64,000 bases of DNA from Argopecten irradians (taxonomy: Eukaryota > Mollusca > Bivalvia > Pectinida > Pectinidae). Below, piece by piece: positions 48,601 through 59,394 of the stretch. The notes beneath the pieces were generated by a model that saw only the letters and a program-made list of their open reading frames with translations, searched no databases and had not been told where the DNA came from. Both the position numbers and the translations under genes were made by a program. The stretch spans positions 36,567,604 through 36,631,603 of the forward strand of contig NC_091142.1 of assembly GCF_041381155.1 (NCBI RefSeq), in the 5' to 3' direction. Each line of letters begins with the position of its first letter. The stretch's first letter is position 1.

Positions 48601-50685
48601 TTCAGCATCCATACACATTAGGAAAATAAAATCATAAACATTTACGATGACTTAAGCTTAAACAATAGACAAAATAGAAACTTGCTCAAAAACTTTAACA
48701 TGGAAATATGACAAATTAACAGACTCAAAAAACCCCTAAAGGGCCCCAAATTGGTTGTATTATCACGTTCAGCATCCATACACATAAGGAAAATAAAATC
48801 ATAAACATTTATGATGACTTAAGCTTAAACAATGGACGAAACAGAAACTTGCTCAAAAACTTTAACGTGAAATGGGACACCAACGCTGACGCCAGAGTGA
48901 CAACATTAGCTCCCCCTATTCTTCGAATAGGCGAGCTAAAAATGAGTAGGTAGACAGCCAGAAACAGTATTTTTCTTCTTCTTGTGACTATGAATAGGAC
49001 AAACCCAACTAATCATTGTGTTTATAAATAGACTTAAAATTATGAAAACAATGAACTCAGTGAGGATAAAGAAAGCTCTCGTCTTACCAACATATTTCTT
49101 CTCGAATTCTCCCGTCAAATGTCTCTTTACGAATGTTGTTTTGCCTACACCACCATCTCCAACCAGCACCATCTAAAATCAATTTTAATTACATACAGTA
49201 TAAATGTCAAGACATATATATCGATCAATAATACAGTACTTCATCTATTTAGTTCAAATCACAGTTTAAAATAGTTCAAGTGAGTCAAAACCATCTCTTT
49301 CATATTTATTCAGCATCTACAATCAGTTAATACTTAATAAATGACCTAAATGTGCCGAGTCATGGATCATTTAATTCTTTTTTTGTTGGTTTAATAACAT
49401 GATTAGGGCTGAAACGATTAGTCGAATAATCGGAGGCGATTAGATTAATGAAGCGAATTGCTGATAATCGATTAAAGATTTTATTAATCGTTAATCGTAA
49501 CATGCATAGCCAGTGCATTGTAAGCTGACTAAACACGTTGACAGATCATGGATTTCTAAGAAAGCCATTCCGACTGGAGTTTCATCTCTTTATGTACATG
49601 TTTTGAACTCAACAAAACATAAATGATGTGAGAAATACTTGTTAAATTACGTCTCTGTGGAAGTTAAAGTCATTAATCAATGAAAAAGTGGATGCCATGA
49701 GAAAGCTTGCAACACGCTGTTCGCCAATTTTCACTAGCGATCGACTCCATGTTGTTACGTCACGGAGGCCTAATCGCCGCCGGGACGCTCGGGAGCGGAA
49801 GGAGCAGTAATCTTGAACATTTAAATTTTACTATTGCATGTGTTTATCATATAAAAAGAAAGTTTTTGTTCATATTCTAATTGAATATAAGAGTTGTTGA
49901 TTTATTTATTTTTTTGATCACGGAAATAAAAAAGTTCATTGATGAAAATTTGGTCATGTCGCTCCGTGGCGGCCAGATTTGGTTGATTAGTCGTACGTGT
50001 GAAGGTCACGTCAAAACAGCGGGTTAGCAGACTTGATTTAAACGATGTTACGGAAGACAACACAGGAACGGAATTCAGAGCTAATTTGGGATAAAATACG
50101 TTTGTTTTGTCAATAAATCTTTTCTTATTTGTTGGTAGGCTTATATTATATAAGGCATGTCCTCTGTCATATTATACGGTAACGTTAGGTGTTATTATTA
50201 GTTGATAAACATGGCGGACGTTTTCAGTAGTCAGTAGTAAACAATATAGTTGCCTTCAATTCAAACGATTAATTGATTAGTAATCGATTACATGTGACCG
50301 AATAATCGAATACAAAAATTACTAATCGTTTCAGCCCTAAACATGATAAAAAGTTTACCTTAAAAAGTTTGGAAAAAAATGCACAATATCTACAATATTG
50401 TTTCTCTTATAGTAACAATACTATTAAAATATATAGGCCTAACTAATGTTCAAAACTATATATGAAGATAACAAAAGTAAGGGGTAAAACTTTTCTTTTA
50501 ATCACTGAAAGCCTAGGGTTATATTCCTTCAAACTTTTAATGATCATTTAAATGATGTGATCATCTATGATGAATTAAAATACAAAAATTTCCAAATGTG
50601 AGCATTTCAAGTACCCTTTGCAAGTGCATGACAGCATTATTACCTTGAATGATGGGGTATGCGGATCTTTCACTTGGGCAGCCAT
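45675..50685 (-). CDS. RAN: Canonical Ran GTPase (Ran-B)
   Basis: Six coding exons on the minus strand: 50644-50685, 49088-49172, 48112-48237, 47172-47359, 46299-46469, 45675-45722; 660 bp, 219 aa, all phases compatible. It has P-loop GDGGVGKTT, switch [51 protein letters not shown] and the acidic tail LPDDDEADL, and aligns with human Ran over its whole length. It therefore should serve as the nuclear-transport and spindle GTPase. The first coding exon is preceded by a splice acceptor (TTTACTTTCAG ending 50693), so a 5' non-coding exon exists; a donor at 51589-51590 is a good candidate for its end. Exon positions and phases equal those of Ran-A, which shows tandem duplication. Confidence 0.95.
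48461..48945. mobile_element. TIR element with internal ~176-bp tandem duplication
   Basis: AGCTCGCCTATTCAGAAGAA near 48486 mirrors TTCTTCGAATAGGCGAGCT near 48919. Inside, two long direct repeats follow each other (landmark CCCCTAAAGGGCCCCAAATT at about 48565 and 48734). In Ran-B intron 2. Confidence 0.7.
49404..50339. mobile_element. hAT-type non-autonomous element in Ran-B intron 1
   Basis: TIRs TAGGGCTGAAACGATTAGTC... and ...ACTAATCGTTTCAGCCCTA, with an exact 8-bp duplication AACATGAT (49396-49403, 50340-50347) as hAT transposases make. Subterminal ATCGATTA/TAATCGAT motifs are abundant. 936 bp, no transposase frame. Confidence 0.92.
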
Positions 50686-51590
50686 TTTATACCTGAAAGT
50701 AAACAAATGCAAATGGTATAACTTTTTCTACTTCAAATTGCAAACAAGTATTACTGGTTGTGAAATAATTCACATGCGATTCTGGCAAAAACATTTTACC
50801 AGAAAATTATGCCAATGGAATTACTCCTGTACTGGGACTCTACCAGTAGTCATGATTTGGGAAAAATAAATTGTTTGCATCTCGTGAAACATATTATTTC
50901 CACATAAACAAAACATTAAGTATTTGTCAGCAGCTCAAGACTTTTGGATATCTGGATGCAAAGTAGAATATGTACAAAAGCATGACTGCCGTGACGACTA
51001 CTGGTTGGGTCCCAATAAAGCTATTTCCAGTAATTCATTAACATGGTATGAGCTTGGTTTTCCATATTAGGGGTCCCTCTGCATACATCATTTACTTTTA
51101 TTGTACAGTTTTGATATGGACAGCTGTGACCCTCTGTCTGAGCCGGGCTGACCACTCCTTTGACTATCCCAGTCCATTACCAGGTTTTGATTGCCATCAA
51201 ATAGTCCGTAAAATCATTTTAAAATATGTCAAAATTACCAGAAGGTGGGACTAACCAATGGCTAGTCACACTTTACCAACGCCAATTTGGCATCTCGAAA
51301 CTCTTAGTAAGCTGGTGTTTGACAATGTATAAGACTATTGGGATTTAAAGCTAACATTACATGAAATTACAGCAACAAAAAATTGTGAAGAATTGAATGA
51401 AAACTCCAGGGTTTATTTGTTTATTGTGTTAACTTGACATCGTTATAATATTATAATGAATAATTTTACTTTAACTTTGATACACATTAAATTTGAAAGG
51501 CGTAAAAACTCTAATTTCAATTAGTTATTTTAAATATTACAGTTCAGTCATGTATGATAATTTAATGCGTTTCTCGAGGCAAGAACTTAC

Positions 51591-51680
51591 CAGTGAAGTT
51601 GTTTAAAGTGAGCGTCAAGCTGTTAATCAATATGATTTGTCAGCTGTGTCCAATATCAACGTTATGAAATATTTACTAAT
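51591..51680 (-). other. Candidate 5' non-coding exon of Ran-B
   Basis: On the minus strand AACTTCACTG is followed by the consensus donor GTAAGTTC. Together with the acceptor just upstream of the Ran-B start codon this would make a 0.9-kb leader intron. The upstream end is a guess. Confidence 0.35.
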
Positions 51681-52155
51681 ATATAAATATGTTGTTATAT
51701 TGAACGTCATGTGGGAATCCGGTTGAAACCAAAATAAACCGGTTCTTAATACGAAATAGTTACGTCATTTAAAGAAATCAGCTACGTATTCGTTATTTCA
51801 AAGTGAATAAAGCATTTTGTTAATTAAATATAATTATGAAATCGTATCAAAACTCTACTAAAACACAGTTGATAAAAGAGACGACACGCATTTTCTGCGT
51901 AACAAAGAGTAGTCATCAGGTCTTTCCCGAACTTAACCGAGACAAATATTATCTGAAAACGTCAAATTACGAGTTTTTAAGTGGTACAACCTAGTTAAGA
52001 AAACATAAAAAATATGTATTGACGAAATGGCTCTCACAAATACTACAGACAAACGAAGATTACGACGATATTTCCGGATTTAACCTTACCAATTGTCAGG
52101 TGGAATAAATACCGCTCAATGATGGATTACAAAACAGGAAGTTGATGTTAAGCTA

Positions 52156-52169
52156 TTTTTGGCGCGAAG
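52156..52169. promoter_or_regulatory. E2F-like site between Ran-B and syntaxin-1
   Basis: TTTTTGGCGCGAAG fits TTTSSCGC. It lies in the divergent interval (Ran-B start 50685 minus, STX1 start 52502 plus). Motif evidence only. Confidence 0.3.
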
Positions 52170-52501
52170 ATGTTGTCCTTGGAAAAAATGACAGCAAATA
52201 TTATCAAATCGGCTTAAACATCCCTAATTTCTGTATTTCTACCTTAGAACACGTTTCACAGTGTCTAAGTAGTGTAAACTGTTTTAGATAAGTATATTTT
52301 ATACCTCGGAAGACCGGAAATAGGAAACACCACATCGCACCTGCGCAGATGTGTTGTAATGGTTTCATGGTAGACAATATTAAAATTGTATCGATCTTAC
52401 ATGTTTTATCGCAAGTCATGAAGCTTATATGACTCCTGGAACGTTTATTTTACCGTTTTACAGCATCTTCGACAAGTTAGGTTAAAAACCTTCCATGCAA
52501 G

Positions 52502-54529
52502 ATGACCAAAGACCGACTAGCGGCTTTAAAGGCGGTATGTTTCTAAATCTTCAGCATCTGTATCCACTGCAATGTCTTCCTCCTAAACGAGATTTGGACC
52601 CTGTGTATTCGAAATTTCTGAACGGATTATAAGTGAATTTCCTGTCGGATATTCTTATACCTGTGGATTACAGAGTGTAAACCTGCTTTAAGGGTCAATG
52701 TTGTTTTTAATATTTGTGTATCCCCGCCCATCGATTTGCCGGGTATTGCTATCGGACCGAGTTTGATCAGGCCATGTCTAATGTCATTTACACTACCAGT
52801 AGTTTATGTGTTTATTACAAGACCGGTTACATACAGGGCTTTAATGTACTAGTCACGTATTTGTTGTCACATATCTCCATTTATTCCCTACTTTATTTGG
52901 TTTCCTTTAGTTGATACATTACCAGGTTTTAAAATTAATTATTTTTATAGATAGCAGTGTGAATTCATTAACTGAATTACTTGTAGGACTATTTTATTTA
53001 CTTGAGGCTGAGCAAATGACTCACTTCGATCTTTTATTGCAAAAATACATTTTTCTTAATCATTGCAGTGTTGGCAGCTGGTTCTGACTTGGAAATGTGT
53101 ATTATGATGATTCAATTTATTGTATTATAGTAATACAACTCAACATGTTAACACATTGTCAAAGTCACTTCAACTCATCAGTCTTAAGAGGGGACAAAAA
53201 ACACTGTCCCACCTTACTGATATCTCAGAACCCACCTTCAACTTTATATCAATTATTTTACACATGTATGCCTACTAAAAAATATATAGACTGGACAAAT
53301 AATTGCCACTTGTAAAAAGCTATATAGGAATATGGTTTATGGGAGTAAAATGAAAATTTGCTTAATGTCAATTAAATTCTTGAAAATTAATTCAACACAA
53401 CTTTGCAGTGCAACCCATGAAAACGCAGTCAGAAGTGATTCTGCATGCATAAATATATTAGTTTGATTTTCTGCAAAAAAGTTTTTAATATCTTGGCATC
53501 AGGAGAAAATTTTAAAAATTTAATTATCATTATTGATTAAAGATGCTCCACCGCTGACAAATGGTATTTTTTCGCTATCAAAAACAGAAACAGACGAATT
53601 AGTATTTTTCTTCATTTACAAAAGTTACTTACTTTACACCATTACTACCATTGAAAAGTTTGAGCTTCTTATTTTACTTTAAGATAGAAATATGAAAAAT
53701 AATTAATTGCATCCCGAAAAAAATCCGTGGCACTATATCCTATATAGAATGAAGTAATGATTGCACATGCATCAAAGGCGACATAAATTATTTCATGTTA
53801 TTTGTTGTGTTAATTAGGCATATATATACACGATTAAACTCCAGTCTTTGTTCAAATGATGAATATCATTTATGCTCTGTCGGCAGTGGAGCATCTTTAA
53901 GAAGAATCTATAAATATTGGATTGTGTTTTTATTTGACTGCATGTAAAGTGTGATTAGAATCATTGCTTTCGAAATTGTTCGAAAAAATTATGAAAAAAA
54001 GTTTTCACTGTAAACATTTCTAAAATTAAATTAGAAATAGATTATACACATGTACTTCTAAAAGTGCATACAAACACTTGGGTTGGAATTGAGTAATATT
54101 TAAATATACACTTATCAGAAATAATCTTTAAAGATTTTGATGTAAGGTAAGAAAGATAATGATGTAAGAAATAATTGCCTTTAGAATAAGCATTTGTATT
54201 AAATGTATTTTATAATAAAACTATCATTTGTATTCATTTAACTAATAAAATACTACAAAGATATTAAAACAATAAAACCTAGTAACAATTGACAATTGTG
54301 TTAAATGTTGTTGGTGTTACAGAATTATATTTTAGCAATAGTGATATATAAATTGAATGTCAGGAACAGATAACTCTATATGGTTTTGGTTTTAAATTAC
54401 CTGTATCGTTATCAATCCCTGTTAATTTGATGCACTTTCTACATACAGGCACAAAGCGATGATGAAGAAGCTGATGATGTTGCCGTTAATGTGGACAGTA
54501 GTGGGTTTATGGAGAGATTCTTCGGACAG
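52502..54529 (+). CDS. STX1A: Syntaxin-1 (STX1A-like), first two coding exons; gene runs past the window
   Basis: Exon 1 is 52502-52534 (MTKDRLAALKA) and exon 2 is 54449-54529 (AQSDDEEADDVAVNVDSSG, then FMERFFGQ), both phase 0 with GT/AG borders. The N-terminus matches animal neuronal syntaxin-1, including Drosophila Syx1A (MTKDRLAALHAAQSDDEE). Syntaxin-1 is the plasma-membrane Q-SNARE of synaptic vesicle fusion; the visible part is the N-peptide that binds Munc18 and the start of the linker to the Habc domain. Exon 3 (starting about VEEIR) was not found before 64000, so intron 2 exceeds 9.4 kb. The first intron holds a TTAA MITE. The second holds a TRIM and a 2.5-kb minisatellite. STX1A versus a single pre-duplication STX1 cannot be told apart; invertebrates usually have one. 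Confidence 0.9.
53541..53896 (+). mobile_element. TTAA-target MITE, copy C, intact
   Basis: 356 bp with TIRs AGATGCTCCACCGC and GCAGTGGAGCATCT, flanked by TTAA at 53537-53540 and 53897-53900. It serves as the reference for copies A and B. In STX1 intron 1. Confidence 0.9.
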
Positions 54530-56580
54530 GTAAGGTCATCACTTATTTCCAGGTGAATGTGTGCTAGCTACCAATCACAGGTAGTTACACTCATTAGTTC
54601 AGGCAAAGATCAAGTTAAGCTGTATAGGTTACAGTCTGGCTGGTATGACATCTGAAGTATATCAGATCAGGTGACCTTTTTACCCAAAACTTGATAAAGA
54701 TGGTTATATATGTGGTTTTTGAGAGTATTTGTGACAGGGGTGTGACCTGATTACATAACCTTGAGCACCTCTGTTTCCTGTTTACTGTAGCCACTATAAT
54801 TACTGTCTCACCTTTACTCTGTCAATTACCTGTCATTAAAAGGTGAATAGTACACAAAGAGACTGATCCAGGGGGTCAGGGATTAGTGGTGTCATTGACC
54901 CGTAACTGATACTGCTGATTGATATATACAACTGTCTACTGCTGTGCAGGATGTGTGTATGGTAACCAGCAGAATGACAGGCTGTTAATTATAACCGATA
55001 ATGAAATTCATCAACTTATATTGCATCAGCTCAGCTGACATGTAATTGTATATCTGTGTAGATGGACCTGAAGGTGTTCAATTTACACTAAAATATTAAT
55101 ATAGACTATATAGCTATCAAAGTTCATTGATTCATGATTGTGCCAGTGTAATATAAATATAATCTACCAGATAATATTAATGCTACAAACTTATTCTCAA
55201 CACTAAGTTTAATAATCTAAATACACAAGTTCATTGTTAAGATAAACAATTCTTTACCATGCACTACAATAAATTTCACTTGTTTAGTTTTAAAAAGCCA
55301 AACACACATTTATATATATACCGTTTATATATATTATACCAAGAAAAATGTACGTGTTCATGTAGAGTTGAAAATATAAAAAAATAAAACTCATTGACCT
55401 TATAAAAAATAACATTCAATGACCTATATATGTATCAGTGATAATATTTGCTTTTCAGTACATATTACAATTACATATATTGATATATTAGTCCAAATGA
55501 TGCTGAAAAGTTTTAGCACATTAGTTGTTGCTAAATTAGCTAGATTAGAAGGATATCACAAGTGAATATATCTAAACATGAATATTTGACTGAAATTATC
55601 TATATGTTATAATATAATATAACCATTTTGATTTGCTGTTCCTGATCAGTATATAGATAGATTTTATTTTTAATACAAGAACTCACATGAGTTTGAAAAT
55701 ACCAATTAATGATTTTGAGAGGTGATTCTGAATATTCAAATGTAAGGACTTGTCATTGAAATCTTTTTATAGTGTGTAATATGTAATTATATAAATATAT
55801 CAAAATTATTGTCACATGAAGTTAAAGACTATACTAAATCAAGAACAACTGTAAATGTTTATGATTTTTTTCTCCATAAAACAATATATTTACAATGAGT
55901 TATATATAACAGTTAAAGCAGCATAATTAAAGCTTGTATATCATGAAATAAAATACTGTATATTGCTTAATTTCACATGAAAAGAAAATTGCGTTATTAC
56001 TGTGGAATTCATTAGAATAAGAATTCGAAATACTGGTACATATACACTGTATCGATGTAACACCAGTATGTAGAATCATCCTGGATGTCTGAAGCTTGCA
56101 GTGCATGGTTCCCACGTGTCTCATTTAACATGTTGATCAATACATAATTTGCAGCACCTCTTCCTGGCAACATTATTACAATTTAGGGATTTTGAGCACT
56201 TGAAGGAACCATGTGATTTACCTCTAGAGCAGCAGAACAGAGATGTATGTTTCTGCTGAGCTAGACAGATTTGGTTGTCACTCGCGTTTGAACTGTATAG
56301 ATTTGGAGGAGGACATGAGATTCCAGATCTGAATTGCATGAGACAAAACAGATAAATTAGGATTTGTCTTTGTGCATGAGGCACCGGTGATGTCTATTTG
56401 CAAAAATATTTCAAAAGGAATTTTCATAGTCTGCATAGTAATTATGTTGTAATTACGTTGAATTTGGCTAAGGAGATGTTTTTGGATCAATAAATTAATC
56501 AGTAATAGTTACATAGAACTTGTAATGATTTATACATGCTTCAGGATCAATAATTGAATTTTAAATTCTGGATAAAGTGT
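54530..56580 (+). other. STX1 intron 2, unremarkable part
   Basis: AT-rich intron sequence; no further syntaxin exon and no clear repeat noticed. Confidence 0.5.
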
Positions 56581-56581
56581 A

Positions 56582-56778
56582 CCGTATTCGACCCAATAAG
56601 TGCCCATGTCCCTATAAGCGCCCTTCCCCTTTATGAGGCCCCGATTTCAATTGTCCAGGCATGAATAAAGATCAAAACTACAAAAAACTGTCTAGATTTG
56701 CAATAATTTCGTCTTATTAGCACCTTTTCATTTTTTCAATTTTTTAAACGCCCTGGGCGCTTATTGGGTCGCATACGG
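56582..56778 (-). mobile_element. TA-flanked MITE with CCGTATTCGACCCAATAAG TIR, copy 2
   Basis: 197 bp, TIRs of about 25 bp, TA on both sides (56580-56581 and 56779-56780). Inverse orientation to the copy at 14091-14287 and the same length. Confidence 0.85.
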
Positions 56779-58300
56779 TATATGTATGTTGAGGTTGAGG
56801 GCTGTAATTAAAAGTTAAAACGTATTGTTATAGAAAATTCATTACAGTTGATGTTTTTGTCTATTACAATTTCTCTGCACATTAGAATTATTAAAAATTA
56901 AAACAGTTGTTTTCTCGGAACAGTAGTGGTGATCCTGAAGAGGTGAAGAGTTATAATGTCACTCCGTAGTGTTGAAACCTCTACATGTTCTGACTTTTCC
57001 CTAGAAAGTCTTGCTTGAGTTTAATGGTGTCTTTGAAAATTGATTCCCAGCTCTGTTTTAATTACTTGGCATTGTGTTTCAACAGGATGCTTAAGCAGAG
57101 CTTGCAAGCCTCTTCATGATCAATAATTTTCTAGAGTGAAGTCTTAGCTGCACATTGTATGGATTAATATTATACTGTGACATCTAGTGTATCAAGTAGC
57201 TCATTTAAATTGTGTGTCATCATTATCATTGGTCCTAAACAATCTGATGTTTCTGTAAATTGTCTTATTTAGTGCCTTTATGGCAATTTTGTGACAATTA
57301 GCTATAGTCTGCTTATTTTGATTATGTTGAACACACTTTTAAAGCTTTTCTTAAGAGCAGGTTTTTAGATGTGACATTCAACATTAATTATATCCATGTT
57401 TGTCCATCAGATTAGCTGGTCTAATAAACTCAATAACATTTCTGTTCAAATCATATTAGTTGAAATAGAGGTTACATAATGAGTGGTTGTTGAATATTGA
57501 ATTTATTCCACACGAGTGAGTTATTTTTTAAAAGTTACAAAAGACACAAGCTTTATACATAGAAATACAGCAGGGATACAGTAACATGTATTTACCGAAA
57601 TATGCAAATAAAGTGTAGTAATATTTTCATCAGCAAAAAGACATCTTCTAATTGGAAACATCTTTAGGGTTAAATAATACTCATTTAAGGTCTTAATGAG
57701 TTCAAATCTTCATAGTTTCTTCCAGAAAATAAAACTCCATGGCGGACTACATGATATGTATACATGTAAAACGTTCGCATGACACGGCATCGTCTATTTC
57801 CCGCCAGATAATCATCAAGCTATTACCATCAAGATCAAGTTCGTTTCATACACATTAAATCTACGAAACTCACCAGTGAAATTCTTATCCGTCAAGATGT
57901 ATCATTAGTACTAAAGGTCAATTTAACATGTATAAAAACCTCAAGAAATTTGACACAACGACCACGATGCATACCTTTTCCAACAGCAGTTTTGGACGTC
58001 AAGCAGCAATCACAACATAGAATGACGTCATTTGATTATTGATGACGTTAACAATGATGACTTGACACTGAGAAATAAGTAGTTCGGTCAAAGGTTCACC
58101 GTTTCAGCCAATTAGAATGCGTACAGAGTTTATACCATGTGTGGTATAAACAAATTGTTAATCAACAGCTGCAGTGCTTATTCAATGTCCTGAGAGTCGA
58201 ATAACACAGCCTATTGTGGTAGCAAACAGCTAATATCAATGAACTGTATTAAATATGTTCTCATGATTATTTACATTATACTATCAATTGTTATCAGAAG

Positions 58301-58749
58301 TGTAGAAGAACAGGGAAAATACACATTCTTGTCGAGTGCCCTGATTAGGAATCGAACTCGGGTCTCCGGCGAGGAAATATACGGCTCTACCGACTGAGCC
58401 AAAAAGCATGCTCCGTCAGCTGAGTGACAGAGGCCGTATTTAACACTATGTACAAACCACACCGACCCGCTCCTTTTACACTACTCCCCCTGTTTTTCTT
58501 GAGATTTCCTAAATCTCAACCTGTGACTTTTTTAACCACCTACCATGGGTTATTTAGTTGGGCGCCAATGTAGAAGAACAGGGAAAATACACATTCCTGT
58601 CGAGTGCCCTGATTAGGAATTGAACTCGATTCTCCGGCGAGGAAATATACGGCTCTACCGACTGAGCCAAAGAAGTATGCTCCGTCAGCTGAGTGACAGA
58701 GACCGTATTTAACACTATGTACAAACCACACCGACCCGCTCCTTTTACA
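58301..58749 (-). mobile_element. Miniature LTR retrotransposon (TRIM), looks whole, non-coding
   Basis: Two direct repeats of about 180 bp (58301-58480 and 58569-58749) flank an 88-bp interior. On the minus strand each LTR starts TGTAAAAGG and ends CTTCTACA. One base after the 5' LTR comes TGGCGCCCAAC, complementary to the 3' end of tRNA-Lys and so a primer-binding site. Just before the 3' LTR stands AAGAAAAACAGGGGGAG, a polypurine tract. GAAG is repeated on both outer sides (58297-58300, 58750-58753), a 4-bp target duplication as in Gypsy/retrovirus-type integration. The LTRs differ by only a few percent, so insertion is fairly recent (millions of years, rate unknown). Each LTR also carries a tRNA-like box A/box B pair. 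There is no coding capacity, which is normal for TRIMs. Confidence 0.85.
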
Positions 58750-59394
58750 GAAGTTATGGAATCCAAATTTTATCAAGACAACAACAACTTTATTTCTCAG
58801 TGATTTTGTATATCTGACATTGATAAAAGTTTACCTACCAGCCTAGATCTTAGCATCTTGATGACAACCAGTTACCTTCCAAACATAGATATCCTAAACT
58901 GTGATACTGAAAAGTATCATTCTATGACCTCACTTTAGTTCATTATTTTGCTTATGTCTGAATCAGGGTTATTTATAAGGATCTTCTTGGTTTACAAGGT
59001 GGAAAAGAAAAAAAACCAATGACCTTTACAATATTGTTCAGTACTTGACAACTACTCCGATCCATGAGGGTTTCCACCTATTGCAGTGTTCAGACTAGGT
59101 TTGGTTCTGTAGGCAATCCATTATTCTGTCCCTTGTATCTTACACTTCTGTAGATTAAGATTAACCTAACAGTGCTAGGAACTCCAAACTTACGGTCCCA
59201 TTTACACTTGACACCTCTGCAGACTAGGATAGTAACTTTAGAGTGATTCAGATTTAAGGATGTATTGTAATCATGAACTACAGAACTACAATAACACTTG
59301 AGACAACAGCACTTAGGCCAAAGATTGTTTTACTTATATTGAATTACATGTCATAATCGAGTCATCTGCAGGATAGACTGATTTTTGTGGGTAT

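Noticed and set aside
58320-58420. tRNA gene on the minus strand
   Set aside because: Box A and B are present but the anticodon and T stems do not pair and the sequence lies in both LTRs of the miniature element; no functional tRNA.
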